From Alphaproteobacteria bacterium (lineage in GTDB: Bacteria > Pseudomonadota > Alphaproteobacteria > Rhodobacterales > Rhodobacteraceae), in contig JAUIIC010000016.1 in NCBI GenBank assembly GCA_030431935.1, positions 1-33,742 of the forward strand: a stretch of DNA of 33,742 bases, in the 5' to 3' direction. Below the pieces are notes generated by a model. It searched no databases. It saw only the letters and a program-made list of their open reading frames with translations, and had not been told where the DNA came from. This document shows, in pieces, positions 7,896 to 15,785 of this stretch (position 1 is the first letter of the stretch; each line of letters opens with the position of its first letter). The position numbers were made by a program, and so were the translations under genes.

Positions 7896-8710
7896 GGCGG
7901 TTGAGCTGGTTCAACGTTACTTCGCTGACGCTCGGCTTCGCGTTTCTCTACGTGCCGATGCTGATCCTGATCGTCTACAGCTTCAACGAGTCGAAGCTGG
8001 TGACGGTCTGGGCGGGCTTTTCCACCAAGTGGTATGGAGAGCTGTTCCGGAACGAGGCGTTCCTTGATGCCGCCGGTGTCACGCTTCGGGTTGCCTTCAT
8101 TTCCGCCACCATCGCGACCGTGCTGGGCACCATGGCGGCCTACGTGATGGTGCGCGGCGGGCGTTTCTTTGGCCGGACGCTGTTTTCGGGGATGATCTAC
8201 GCGCCGCTCGTCATGCCAGAGGTCATCACCGGCCTGTCGCTTCTGCTTCTGTTCATCGCGATCGGGCTGGACCGGGGCGTTCTGACGATCGTGCTGGCGC
8301 ATACGACCTTTGCCATGTGCTATGTCTCTGTCGTCGTGTCCTCGCGGCTGGTGACCTTCGACCGCTCGGTGGAAGAGGCGGCGCTCGACCTTGGCTGCAC
8401 GCCCTTCGACGCGTTCCGCAGCGTGACCCTGCCCATCATCGCGCCGGCGGTCATTTCCGGCTGGCTGCTGGCGTTCACGCTGTCGCTCGACGACCTGGTG
8501 ATCGCGTCCTTTACCGCCGGCCCCTCGGCCACGACGCTGCCCATCAAGATCTTCAGTTCGGTGCGCCTTGGTGTCAGCCCCGAGATCAACGCGCTGTCCA
8601 CCATCCTGATCGCCATCGTGGCGACGGGGGTTATCACCGCCTCGCTGGTGTCGAAACGCGCCATCGCCCGGCAGCGACAGGATCAGCGCGCCGCGGTGGC
8701 GGGCGCCTAG
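7892..8710 (+). CDS. potI: Polyamine ABC transporter permease, second subunit (PotI/PotC)
   Basis: Second inner-membrane channel subunit, pairing with the product just upstream. The 272-residue protein has six hydrophobic segments starting TLGFAFLYVPMLILIVYSFN, and the EAA loop EEAALDLGCTPFDAFRSVTLP. The start again overlaps the previous stop as ATGA. The last codons converge on mipZ and the two stop codons share CTAG at 8707-8710, leaving no room for a terminator between them. The arrangement binding protein, ATPase, two permeases completes the system, so no component needs to be sought elsewhere. Confidence 0.93.
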   Translation: MRRLSWFNVTSLTLGFAFLYVPMLILIVYSFNESKLVTVWAGFSTKWYGELFRNEAFLDAAGVTLRVAFISATIATVLGTMAAYVMVRGGRFFGRTLFSGMIYAPLVMPEVITGLSLLLLFIAIGLDRGVLTIVLAHTTFAMCYVSVVVSSRLVTFDRSVEEAALDLGCTPFDAFRSVTLPIIAPAVISGWLLAFTLSLDDLVIASFTAGPSATTLPIKIFSSVRLGVSPEINALSTILIAIVATGVITASLVSKRAIARQRQDQRAAVAGA

Positions 8711-9516
8711 AAGTCCACCTTCACGCCCGGCAGCCGCAGTTCCGCGATCAGGTCGCGCAATTCCTGCCGTGCGGCGATGTTCGAAATGTTGAGCTGCCCG
8801 ATGCCCACCGCCTTCAGGTCCAGGAGCGTCAGGCCCTTTGGGAACAGTTCGCGAAAGATCACCCGCTCGCTGAAGCCGGGGGCCACACGAAAGCCGATCC
8901 GCTTGGACAGTTCGGCCACCGCCTCTGCCATGCGGCGCTTGTTGTGCATCTGCTGCGAGCCCATGCGCGTGCGCACGACGACCCAGTCCATCGCCGGAAG
9001 GCCCGCCTGCGCCCGGGTCTGCCGCGCACCCCAGACCATTTCAGAATAGACCGACGGGCGGATGACCTTGTTGGTGTCGCCGTCGGTCGTGGCCAGCAGG
9101 TCGAAGTCGACGAAGCTGTCGTTCAGCGGCGTCACCAGCGTGTCCGCCAACGCGTGCGCCGTCTGGCTGAGCCGGGTGTGGGAACCGGGGCAATCCAGCA
9201 GGATGAAGTCGCAGTCGGCCTCCAGCCCGCCCACGGCCAGCGCAAGGCGGCGGTCGAACACGTCCTCGCCCTCTGCCAGATCGGCGGCATCGACCTCGGG
9301 CAGGTCCTGAAACTCTGGCGTGGGCAGGTCCAGCCCGTGACGCTGGGCATGGGTCAGCCGGTTTTCCAGATAGCGGGTCAGTGACTTCTGCCGCAGGTCA
9401 AGGTCCACCACGCCCACGCGGTGCCCCATCCGCGCCAGCGCAGTGGCCACGTGCATCGACACGGTGGACTTGCCCGCGCCGCCCTTCTCGTTTCCGACGG
9501 TGATGATATGCGCCAT
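8707..9516 (-). CDS. mipZ: Division-plane positioning ATPase MipZ (ParA family)
   Basis: ParA-like ATPase that in alphaproteobacteria forms a gradient from the pole-bound ParB-parS complex and blocks FtsZ assembly, placing the division site at midcell. The 269-residue protein starts MAHIITVGNEKGGAGKST: a deviant Walker A with signature Lys11 and P-loop Lys16. DFILLDCPGSHTRL provides the Walker B/switch region, and the long C-terminal part (SEMVWGARQTRAQAG, DWVVVRTR) is specific to MipZ over ParA/Soj. Gene context is not diagnostic: it follows a LysE-type gene on the same strand and shares its stop CTAG with potI. GAGGCGAGC precedes the ATG. Confidence 0.93.
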   Translation of the reverse strand: MAHIITVGNEKGGAGKSTVSMHVATALARMGHRVGVVDLDLRQKSLTRYLENRLTHAQRHGLDLPTPEFQDLPEVDAADLAEGEDVFDRRLALAVGGLEADCDFILLDCPGSHTRLSQTAHALADTLVTPLNDSFVDFDLLATTDGDTNKVIRPSVYSEMVWGARQTRAQAGLPAMDWVVVRTRMGSQQMHNKRRMAEAVAELSKRIGFRVAPGFSERVIFRELFPKGLTLLDLKAVGIGQLNISNIAARQELRDLIAELRLPGVKVDF

Positions 9517-9593
9517 GCTCGCCTCGATCTTTTTTTCCGACAGTATGGCCCCGACTTTGGCAGGAGAAGGGCATGCGCCGGAAAATCGCCGGC

Positions 9594-10187
9594 TCAGCCC
9601 AACGCGGACCTCAGCGCCAGCGCCACCACGCCCAGCATCGCCAGCGCCATGGCGATGTTGATCGCGCGCTGGGTCCGTTCGGCAAGATCAAGCCGCTGTA
9701 ATCCCGCGCCGGCCAGAAGCCATCCCAGGTGTATCGGGATCCATATGAGGTTGAGGATAAGGAACTTCACCCCCACTTCGGCCATGTATGCGTCAGGAAA
9801 GATCGCAAAGCCCGAGAACAGCGTGGTGTTTACCGCATAGGCCTTGGGGTTGATGATCTGAAGCAGCAGGCCCGCCCTGACGCCCGGTCGGCCCCGCGCC
9901 TCGATGAAGGCCACCTTCGTTCCGGCCAGGGCGATCCTGGCGGCCAGGTACAGAAGGTACAGCGTGGATGCCACGAGCAGCACGGTGCGCACGAGGGGCG
10001 AGCCAAGGACCAGTGCCGCCAGCCCCGACACCACGGCCAGCGCCACGAGGTTCGTCCCGACGAACAGCCCCGTCACATAGGCAAGGCCTGCGCGGAACCC
10101 GAAGGCCGCGCCGACACCGGCGGTGGACAGCACCCCCGGACCCGGCGTGACGATCAGCAGGAAGACGGCGGCGGCGAAGCCCAGCAT
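9594..10187 (-). CDS. LysE/RhtB-family amino-acid exporter
   Basis: Inner-membrane exporter of the LysE superfamily, commonly exporting amino acids or their derivatives; substrate unknown. The hydrophobic product (197 residues from this start) has the family TPGPG motif in the first helix, followed by GFRAGLAYVTGLFVG, the AARIALAG helix end and the conserved INPKAY in the middle. The ATG at 10187 is chosen because GGGGA lies eight bases before it. A TTG at 10202 in frame would add five residues and place TPGP at a more usual position, but it lies in the T-tract of the rpmE terminator without a ribosome-binding site. It lies between that terminator and mipZ. Confidence 0.85.
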   Translation of the reverse strand: MLGFAAAVFLLIVTPGPGVLSTAGVGAAFGFRAGLAYVTGLFVGTNLVALAVVSGLAALVLGSPLVRTVLLVASTLYLLYLAARIALAGTKVAFIEARGRPGVRAGLLLQIINPKAYAVNTTLFSGFAIFPDAYMAEVGVKFLILNLIWIPIHLGWLLAGAGLQRLDLAERTQRAINIAMALAMLGVVALALRSALG

Positions 10188-10200
10188 CGTGGCGATCCCC

Positions 10201-10231
10201 AAAGGAAAACGCCGCCCCGAGAGGCGGCGTT
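10201..10231 (-). terminator. Rho-independent terminator after rpmE
   Basis: Read on the minus strand, AACGCCGCC (10231-10223) and GGCGGCGTT (10216-10208) form a perfect 9-bp stem with a 6-nt loop, followed by TTCCTTT so that the transcript ends in a U-rich stretch. It closes the ribosomal-protein operon directly before the LysE-type gene. Confidence 0.8.
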
Positions 10232-10254
10232 CGGTCCGGTCCGAGGGCGGGCGA

Positions 10255-10476
10255 TCAGAAGCCCAGGCCCTCGTACTTTTTCTTGAACTTCGACACGCGG
10301 CCGCCGGTGTCCATCAGGCGCGACGAACCGCCGGTCCAGGCGGGGTGCGACAGCGGGTCGATGTCCAGCGCCATCGTCTCGCCTTCCTTGCCCCAGGTGG
10401 ATTTCATCTGCACGACGGTGCCGTCGGTCATCTTGACGTCGATGATGTGGTAGTCGGGATGGATGTCTTTTTTCAT
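10255..10476 (-). CDS. rpmE: 50S ribosomal protein L31
   Basis: Large-subunit ribosomal protein near the central protuberance. The 73-residue sequence opens [19 protein letters not shown] and ends [10 protein letters not shown], typical for alphaproteobacterial L31. It contains no cysteine, so it is the zinc-free form lacking the CxxC motif seen in the zinc-binding version. The start is 11 bases after rplS and is preceded by GAGGAG. It is the last gene of the operon, ahead of a clear terminator. Confidence 0.97.
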   Translation of the reverse strand: MKKDIHPDYHIIDVKMTDGTVVQMKSTWGKEGETMALDIDPLSHPAWTGGSSRLMDTGGRVSKFKKKYEGLGF

Positions 10477-10487
10477 CTCTCCGCTCC

Positions 10488-10871
10488 TCAGGCTTCCGTG
10501 CCCGGCTTGGGCTTGTAGGTGTTGTCCTCGGCGATCCGGGCCGACTTGCCGCGGCGCGCGCGCAGGTAATAGAGCTTCGCGCGGCGCACCTTGCCGCGGC
10601 GCACGACGGTGATCGAATCGATGTTGGTCGAATACAGCGGGAACACACGTTCCACGCCCTCGCCGAAAGAGATCTTGCGCACGGTGAACGACCCGGCGAT
10701 CCCGTCGCCGTTGCGGCGGCTGATGCAGACGCCTTCGTAGTTCTGGACGCGCGACCGGGTGCCTTCGGTCACCTTGTAGCCGACACGGATGGTGTCACCC
10801 GCCTTGAAGTCCGGAATGTCCTTGCCAAGCGCGGCGATCTGCTCGGCTTCCAGCTGTGCGATCAGGTTCAT
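10488..10871 (-). CDS. rplS: 50S ribosomal protein L19
   Basis: Large-subunit ribosomal protein at the 30S-50S interface. The 127-residue product contains the family motifs [28 protein letters not shown] and a basic C-terminal region [25 protein letters not shown] precedes the ATG at 10871. It follows trmD by 55 bases. In the gap a short hairpin, CGCGG (10895-10899) with CCGCG (10906-10910), lies about 25 bases upstream of the start and could form in the leader, but no known ribosomal-protein control motif is evident. Confidence 0.97.
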   Translation of the reverse strand: MNLIAQLEAEQIAALGKDIPDFKAGDTIRVGYKVTEGTRSRVQNYEGVCISRRNGDGIAGSFTVRKISFGEGVERVFPLYSTNIDSITVVRRGKVRRAKLYYLRARRGKSARIAEDNTYKPKPGTEA

Positions 10872-10926
10872 CTGATCCGCTCCTTATACATGCCCGCGGT
10901 TTTGTCCGCGAAGGTGGTGCGCGCCC

Positions 10927-11760
10927 TCAGAGCTCTTGGTCTCCATCCGGGTCCCCATCGTGCGATCCACGATAAGCCCGCCAGAGGTCAGGGCGGCGTT
11001 CCTGTGTCAGCCTTTCGGCCATGGCCTGCCGCCAGTCGGCGATCTTCGCGTGATGCCCCGACAGGAGAATGTCGGGTATCTCGCGGCCTTCCCAGACAGC
11101 GGGCCGTGTGTACTGCGGGAACTCCAAAAGTCCGCGCGAAAAGGATTCCTCTTCGGCGGACGCCTCGTTCCCGAGCACGCGGGGTATAAGCCGGACCGTT
11201 GCGTCGATCAAGGCCATTGCTGCGATCTCTCCGCCGGTCAGGACGAAATCGCCCAGCGACACCTCCTCGACCTCGAAATGATCGAGAACACGCTGGTCCA
11301 CGCCTTCGAACCGTCCACACAGCAGCGTAAGGCCATCGGTCTGCGAGAATCGCCGCGCCATGGTCTGGTCGAAGGGCTTGCCGCGGGGCGACAGGTAGAT
11401 CACCGGCCAGCGCGCCGCGTCGCGGGGCGTGCCGCGCGCGGCCTGCGTCAGCGCCGCGCCCACCACATCCGCGCGCAGCACCATGCCCGCGCCGCCGCCC
11501 GCCGGGGTGTCGTCGACATTGCGGTGCCGCCCCACCCCGAAGGTCCGAAGATCGAGCGTATCCAGCCGCCACAGGCCCTCCTGCAGGGCCTTGCCGGTCA
11601 GCGAGGCGCCCAGGACGCCGGGAAAGACCTCGGGGAAAAGCGTGATGACCCTGGCCGCCCAGGCGCCCGCCAGGTCCGGCGTATCCTGCATCAGCTCTCG
11701 CGGTTGCAGGCTGGCGCGGATGGACATCCGCCCGTGCGACCGTCCGGGAGCGTCGGTCAT
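10927..11760 (-). CDS. trmD: tRNA (guanine-N1)-methyltransferase
   Basis: SpoU-TrmD (SPOUT) enzyme that methylates G37 next to the anticodon, preventing +1 frameshifting. The 277-residue protein shows PAGGGAGMV, the knot residues [19 protein letters not shown] and [18 protein letters not shown], and the C-terminal [19 protein letters not shown]. It begins about 35 residues before the conserved core with [16 protein letters not shown]; such an N-terminal extension is, to my knowledge, usual in Rhodobacteraceae. The ATG at 11760 overlaps the rimM stop as ATGA, which favours this start over an in-frame ATG at 11781. Confidence 0.96.
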   Translation of the reverse strand: MTDAPGRSHGRMSIRASLQPRELMQDTPDLAGAWAARVITLFPEVFPGVLGASLTGKALQEGLWRLDTLDLRTFGVGRHRNVDDTPAGGGAGMVLRADVVGAALTQAARGTPRDAARWPVIYLSPRGKPFDQTMARRFSQTDGLTLLCGRFEGVDQRVLDHFEVEEVSLGDFVLTGGEIAAMALIDATVRLIPRVLGNEASAEEESFSRGLLEFPQYTRPAVWEGREIPDILLSGHHAKIADWRQAMAERLTQERRPDLWRAYRGSHDGDPDGDQEL

Positions 11761-12281
11761 TGGTCCGGTCCGTCGGGCCACAGACCCTCGGGCGGATCGG
11801 CCACGACAAGGCCCGCCGCAAGGTCGATGGTCGGCACCGCCTCGCGGGTGAAGGGCAGCAGGACCGAGGATTTCAGCCCCGGACCCATCACCTCCAGCAG
11901 ATCGCCGGCGCCGTGGTTGTGCACCGCGCGCACCGTGCCAAGCGCCGCGCCGCCGGTGTCCATCACCGCCAGTCCGATCAGGTCGGCATGGTAGTATTCG
12001 TCGTCTGGCAGGGCCGGCAGCGCCGAGCGCGGGGCATAGAGGCGCGCGCCTTTCAGGGCGTCGGCTTCTTCCTTCGTGGTCACGCCGCTGAGCCGCGCTG
12101 CAAAGCCGGATTTCACGGCGCGCCCCAGCGTGACGGTGAACCGGCGCCGGCCGTCTTCGGTTTCCAGCGGGCCGTAGCTGGCGATGGCCTCGGGGTCGGC
12201 GCAGAAGCTTTTCAGGCGCACCTCGCCCGAGACGCCGAAGGCGCCCGCGATGGAGCCCACGCAGACGCGGTCATCCGGCAT
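11757..12281 (-). CDS. rimM: 16S rRNA processing protein RimM
   Basis: Assembly factor for the head of the 30S subunit; binds S19 and helps 16S maturation. The 174-residue protein has the N-terminal barrel starting [21 protein letters not shown] and the PRC-barrel part [16 protein letters not shown] and [14 protein letters not shown], the family's diagnostic end. The ATG at 12281 is backed by AAGGAGAG; a longer in-frame version lacks this. It overlaps the preceding small membrane-protein gene by 11 bases and the following trmD by 4, so the three are probably translated in a coupled manner. Confidence 0.95.
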   Translation of the reverse strand: MPDDRVCVGSIAGAFGVSGEVRLKSFCADPEAIASYGPLETEDGRRRFTVTLGRAVKSGFAARLSGVTTKEEADALKGARLYAPRSALPALPDDEYYHADLIGLAVMDTGGAALGTVRAVHNHGAGDLLEVMGPGLKSSVLLPFTREAVPTIDLAAGLVVADPPEGLWPDGPDQ

Positions 12282-12498
12282 GGGGTCTCTCCTTGCAGGT
12301 CTGTCCGCCGCACCCATCCACCAAAGGGTTGGGCGCATAAAGCGCGGCCGCCGCGAACAGCGCCCCGATCACGAGCAGGAAGGCCGCGCAGCCCAACAAC
12401 ATGGCTTCGGCGCCGTATCGACGCCACAGGCGCCACAGGCCCCAGATCCCGACCCCGACGATCGCCAGGGCAAGGATCAGGGCAAGGCCGACGATCAC
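12271..12498 (-). CDS. Small two-helix membrane protein, unknown function
   Basis: A 75-residue product starting at GTG. Two hydrophobic segments are visible: residues 2-20 ([19 protein letters not shown]) and about 33-53 ([22 protein letters not shown]), separated by a basic arginine-rich turn WRLWRRYG, so both ends probably face the periplasm or the turn the cytoplasm. The short C-terminal tail contains two Cys. It sits between rpsP and rimM in the ribosomal operon and overlaps rimM. I do not recognise the family. Coupling to rimM supports it being real, but the GTG start and weak ribosome-binding signal leave doubt. Confidence 0.6.
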   Translation of the reverse strand: MIVGLALILALAIVGVGIWGLWRLWRRYGAEAMLLGCAAFLLVIGALFAAAALYAPNPLVDGCGGQTCKERPHAG

Positions 12499-12578
12499 CG
12501 CCGCCGCCCCTGTGCAGGGACGGCCAGCGATGCAGCGCAGCCTTTGTGGGCCGTCCGGGCCATCGCCTCAGGCGCGGA

Positions 12579-12959
12579 TCACTCCGCGCCCTGCTCCTCG
12601 GCGGCGGGGGCTTCGGCGGCAGCGGCGGCCTTCTCGGCCTTCTCGGCTGCGCGCTCTTGCGCCTTCTTGCCAGGGGCGGCCTTCTTGGGGTTGTTGCGGG
12701 CGGATTTCTCTTTTACGCCGGCGGCTTCCAGGAAGCGCGCGATGCGGTCGGTCGGCTGCGCGCCCTGGCCCAGCCAGTACTGCACACGCTCCAGGTCCAT
12801 CTTGATGCGGTCTTCGCTGTCCTTGGGCAGGAGCGGGTTGTAGGTGCCCAGCTTCTCGATGAAGCGGCCGTCGCGCGGCATGCGCGAGTCGGAGGCGACG
12901 ATCGAGTAGTAGGGGCGCTTCTTCGAGCCGCCACGGGCAAGGCGGATTTTCATAGCCAT
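12579..12959 (-). CDS. rpsP: 30S ribosomal protein S16
   Basis: Small-subunit assembly protein. The sequence [20 protein letters not shown] followed by [13 protein letters not shown] and [14 protein letters not shown] is unmistakable. The core of about 80 residues is extended by a tail of some 40 residues, very rich in Ala, Lys and Glu, of the kind common in alphaproteobacterial S16. AAGGAG precedes the ATG at 12959. It follows the chorismate mutase gene by 51 bases and leads into the small membrane protein, rimM and trmD. Confidence 0.97.
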   Translation of the reverse strand: MAMKIRLARGGSKKRPYYSIVASDSRMPRDGRFIEKLGTYNPLLPKDSEDRIKMDLERVQYWLGQGAQPTDRIARFLEAAGVKEKSARNNPKKAAPGKKAQERAAEKAEKAAAAAEAPAAEEQGAE

Positions 12960-13010
12960 CGGGTGTTCTCCTTGATCTGGCTTGGGGCCGGGGGGTCCCG
13001 GCAATTCGGT

Positions 13011-13307
13011 TCAGTCCTTGAACTGCTTGTGGTGCTGGATGACCTCGGCGATGATGAAGGTCAGGAATTTCCTTGCAAATTCAGGGTCCAGGTCGGCCTC
13101 GCGAGAGAGCCATTCCAGACGTTCGATCTGTTTTTCCTCGCGCGCCGGATCGGACGGCGGCAGGTTGTGTTGCGCCTTGAGACGGCCCACCGCCTGAGTG
13201 TGCTTGAAGCGTTCGGCCAGCGTGTAGACAAGGATCGCGTCCAGCCGGTCGATCGAGGCACGGTGGTCGGCCAGCAGTTCCGCGGCGCGCGTGATATCGT
13301 CGGTCAT
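13011..13307 (-). CDS. Chorismate mutase (AroQ type, monofunctional)
   Basis: Converts chorismate to prephenate, the entry to phenylalanine and tyrosine. The 98-residue helical protein matches the AroQ fold: RASIDRLDAILVYTLAERFKH in helix 1 (catalytic Arg and the acidic pair), VGRLKAQHNLPPSDPAREEKQ in helix 2 and a C-terminal FLTFIIAEVIQHHKQ. It is a free-standing domain without prephenate dehydratase. GGAGG six bases before the ATG at 13307 fixes the start, although an in-frame ATG exists upstream. It lies inside the ffh-rpsP cluster, an unexpected place for aromatic biosynthesis. Confidence 0.93.
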   Translation of the reverse strand: MTDDITRAAELLADHRASIDRLDAILVYTLAERFKHTQAVGRLKAQHNLPPSDPAREEKQIERLEWLSREADLDPEFARKFLTFIIAEVIQHHKQFKD

Positions 13308-13343
13308 CGGGGCCTCCGGGGGCTGAAATCGGTTGTCTGCATC

Positions 13344-13376
13344 ACGTCGGCATGACGTCGGCATAACGTCGGCGCG
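13344..13376. repeat. Three tandem 11-bp repeats upstream of chorismate mutase
   Basis: ACGTCGGC recurs at 13344-13351, 13355-13362 and 13366-13373, giving a period of exactly 11 bp with unit ACGTCGGCAT(G/A). The block fills most of the short gap between the acetyltransferase gene and the chorismate mutase gene. One turn of DNA per unit would put the copies on one face, as for a binding array, but simple slippage is equally possible. Confidence 0.6.
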
Positions 13377-13383
13377 TGTCGGG

Positions 13384-13959
13384 TCATTGCCGCACCTCGG
13401 GTCTCGGATGGCGATAGACCAGAGTGTCCGGGTCGTCCCAGTCCGCGGGCATCTCCAGCCGCGCGTCCAACCGTTCGGCCAGCGCCCGCGACCGGGCGTT
13501 GTCCCGCGCGATGTAGCTGGCCATGGACGGCAGCCCCAGCGCGCCAAAGCCATGGTCGCGCGCGGCGGCGGCGGCCTCGGCGGCGATGCCCCGGCCCTCG
13601 GCGGCCTCGGTCAGCATGAAGCCAAGCTCGGGCTCGCGGTCGCCCGGCTCGAACCCGATCAATACGAAGCCCAGTGGCGCGCCGCCCGCGCGCGGCTCGA
13701 TGGTCCAGAGCCCGTGACCCCGCAACAGCCAGCCCGCGACCATCTTGGCGAAATCGTCGAAGGCGTCCTCGCGTGTCATCGGCCCGCCGATCCCAGCGCC
13801 GCGCGGCCCGCAGGCGATCCCGGCATAGACGGGGAAGTCTTCCAGCACGGGCGCGCGCAGGCGCAGGCGCGGGGTGTCCACCACCGGGACGCCCGCCCGC
13901 AGACGCGCGGCAAGTTCCGCCGCCGGGCCCGGCATGGAAACCTCGTGAGCGGGCGTCAT
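13384..13959 (-). CDS. GNAT-family N-acetyltransferase (RimJ/RimL-like)
   Basis: Transfers an acetyl group from acetyl-CoA to an unknown acceptor. The 191-residue protein has the RimJ/RimL-type beginning VDTPRLRLRAPVLEDFPVYAG, the core strand PLGFVLIGFEPGDREPELGFML, a variant acetyl-CoA pyrophosphate loop EAAEGRGIAAEAAAAARDHG, and the late motif ASYIARDNARSRALAERLD. Its neighbours, ffh upstream and ribosomal genes downstream, would allow a ribosomal-protein target, but many members of this subgroup act on small molecules or antibiotics. The start at 13959 is followed by a second in-frame ATG 24 bases on. Confidence 0.85.
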   Translation of the reverse strand: MTPAHEVSMPGPAAELAARLRAGVPVVDTPRLRLRAPVLEDFPVYAGIACGPRGAGIGGPMTREDAFDDFAKMVAGWLLRGHGLWTIEPRAGGAPLGFVLIGFEPGDREPELGFMLTEAAEGRGIAAEAAAAARDHGFGALGLPSMASYIARDNARSRALAERLDARLEMPADWDDPDTLVYRHPRPEVRQ

Positions 13960-13972
13960 GCGGCGCCTCTTG

Positions 13973-14009
13973 CCGGCTTCTTCTGTTCAAAAATACTCCC
14001 GCCGGAGGC
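13973..14009 (-). repeat. Gene-end repeat, copy A (downstream of ffh)
   Basis: A 37-bp element that is nearly identical (35 of 37 bases) to the reverse complement of 27764-27800. Read on the minus strand it goes CCTCCGGCGGGAG, then TATTTTTGAACAGAAGAAG. The first part can fold as a 4-bp CTCC/GGAG stem followed by TATTTTT, so it looks like a weak terminator for ffh. See copies B and C, which have the same polarity relative to their own upstream genes. Confidence 0.7.
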
Positions 14010-14010
14010 A

Positions 14011-14046
14011 GGCCGCACCGCGGCCTTCGCGGGCCAGCGGCCCGCG
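14011..14046 (-). terminator. Tandem GC hairpins after ffh
   Basis: Two perfect hairpins lie between the ffh stop and repeat copy A: CGCGGGCC/GGCCCGCG (14028-14046, 3-nt loop) and GGCCGC/GCGGCC (14011-14025, 3-nt loop). There is no U-tract directly after either one, but the T-rich part of repeat A follows. Together they probably stabilise or terminate the ffh message; partial read-through to the acetyltransferase gene is possible. Confidence 0.45.
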
Positions 14047-14086
14047 CCGCCGGGCACCGGCGGACGGAATATCGCGTGCAGGCGGG

Positions 14087-15574
14087 TCATTTCTTCTTGC
14101 CGAACCCCGACAGGCCCGGCGGCAGCGCGCCGCCGCCGCCGAGGCCGGGGAACCCGCCGGGCATCGCGCCCATCTGCTTTCGCGCCGCCTCGATCTCGGC
14201 CTGGCTGGGCATGGTGGCGCCCTTTCCGAACATGCCGCCCAGCGCCTGTTTCAGCATCCCGCGCCCGCCCTGCTTGCCGATCTTCTTCATCATGTCCGCC
14301 ATCTGGCGGTGCATCTTCAGAAGCTTGTTCAGTTCGCTCACCTCCAGCCCGGCACCTGCGGCGATCCGCTTCTTCCGGCTGGCCTGAAGGATCTGGGGGT
14401 TGGCGCGTTCCTTTTTCGTCATCGAGTTGATGAGCGCGATCTGCCGGCGCAGCACGGTGTCGTCCATGCCCGCCTCGGCCATCTGTTTCTGCGCCTTGGC
14501 CATGCCGGGCATCATGCCCATGATGCCTTCCATGCCGCCCATCTTCAGCATCTGGTCCAGCTGGGACTTGAGGTCGTTCATGTTGAACTGACCCTTGACC
14601 ATGCGCTTCATCATGCGCTCGGCCTGTTCGGCCTCGATGGTCTCCTGCGCCTTTTCGACGAGGCTGACGATGTCGCCCATGCCGAGGATGCGGCCCGCGA
14701 TGCGCTCGGGGTGGAATTCCTCGATCGCGTCCATCTTCTCGCCGAGGCCGACGAACTTGATCGGCTTGCCGGTGACCGCGCGCATGGACAGCGCCGCGCC
14801 GCCGCGCCCGTCGCCGTCCATGCGGGTCAGGATGACGCCGGTGACGCCGATCTTGGCGTCGAAGTTCTCGGCCACGTTGACGGCGTCCTGGCCGGTCAGG
14901 CCATCGACGACCAGCAGCGTCTCGCGCGGGTTGGCGATGTCCCGCACCTCGGCGGCCTGGGCGATCAGCGCCTCGTCGATGTGCAGACGGCCCGCGGTAT
15001 CGAGCATGTAGACGTCGTAGCCGCCCAGCGTGGCCTGCTGTTTGGCGCGCCGCGCGATGTCCACCGCCGTCTGGCCCGGCACGATGGGCAGGGTGTCCAC
15101 CCCGATCTGGGCGCCGAGGATCGCCAGCTGTTCCATCGCGGCGGGGCGGTTGGTGTCGAGCGAGGCCATCAGCACGCGCTTGCCGTTCACCTCTTTCAGG
15201 CGCTTGGCGAGCTTGGCCGTGGTCGTCGTCTTGCCAGAGCCCTGAAGGCCCACCATCAGGATCGGCGCGGGCGGGTTGTCGACGCGCAGGGCGCCGATCT
15301 GCTCTCCGTCACCGGCCAGCACATGCACCAGTTCGTCATGGACGATCTTGATGACCTGCTGGCCCGGGGTGATGGATTTCGTCACCGCCTGGCCGGTGGC
15401 CTTTTCCTGCACCGCCTTGACGAAGTCGCGCGTCACCGACAGCGAGACGTCAGCCTCCAGCAGGGCGACGCGCACCTCGCGCAGGGCGGTCTTGACGTCG
15501 TCCTCGGTCAGGGCGCCCTGCTTGGTCAGGCGGTCGAAGACGCCAGAGAGACGCTCGGATAGATTTTCGAACAT
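14087..15574 (-). CDS. ffh: Signal recognition particle protein Ffh (SRP54)
   Basis: GTPase that binds the signal sequence of nascent membrane proteins together with 4.5S RNA and hands them to FtsY. The 495-residue protein has the N domain (MFENLSERLSGVFDRL), G1 GLQGSGKTTTTAKLA near 110, DTAGR (G3), the loop LTRMDGDGRGGAALS, GLGEKMD, and a methionine-rich M domain with MLKMGGMEGIMGMMPG and MTKKER..ILQASRKKRIA. The tail is rich in Gly and Pro. The ATG at 15574 gives the standard N-terminus. It heads the minus-strand run that ends with rpmE. Confidence 0.98.
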   Translation of the reverse strand: MFENLSERLSGVFDRLTKQGALTEDDVKTALREVRVALLEADVSLSVTRDFVKAVQEKATGQAVTKSITPGQQVIKIVHDELVHVLAGDGEQIGALRVDNPPAPILMVGLQGSGKTTTTAKLAKRLKEVNGKRVLMASLDTNRPAAMEQLAILGAQIGVDTLPIVPGQTAVDIARRAKQQATLGGYDVYMLDTAGRLHIDEALIAQAAEVRDIANPRETLLVVDGLTGQDAVNVAENFDAKIGVTGVILTRMDGDGRGGAALSMRAVTGKPIKFVGLGEKMDAIEEFHPERIAGRILGMGDIVSLVEKAQETIEAEQAERMMKRMVKGQFNMNDLKSQLDQMLKMGGMEGIMGMMPGMAKAQKQMAEAGMDDTVLRRQIALINSMTKKERANPQILQASRKKRIAAGAGLEVSELNKLLKMHRQMADMMKKIGKQGGRGMLKQALGGMFGKGATMPSQAEIEAARKQMGAMPGGFPGLGGGGALPPGLSGFGKKK

Positions 15575-15785
15575 GTCCTCGGCCCTTTCGCCCGTTTCCC
15601 ATGCCGACCGCATGTAAGCAGCCGACGCCCAATGACCAACGGCACCCACGGGCGCAACGCGCTGGCGGATGTCGATCCCGGAATGCACCCGGGACCGGAA
15701 GGCCTCGCAGCTTTCCGGGATCGGCGTTGCCTACTGCCCGCGCCCATGCGAGTCAAGGGTGTGGACAGGCGGACGGGGGACGGGC

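Noticed and set aside
13958-15562. Long plus-strand open frame antisense to ffh
   Set aside because: Typical GC-rich shadow frame; no recognisable domain, whereas ffh is certain.
15676-15718. Dyads TCCCGG..CCGGGA and CCGGAA..TTCCGG between ffh and the glycosyltransferase
   Set aside because: Short and GC-rich; two neighbouring dyads of this kind are expected by chance in this composition.
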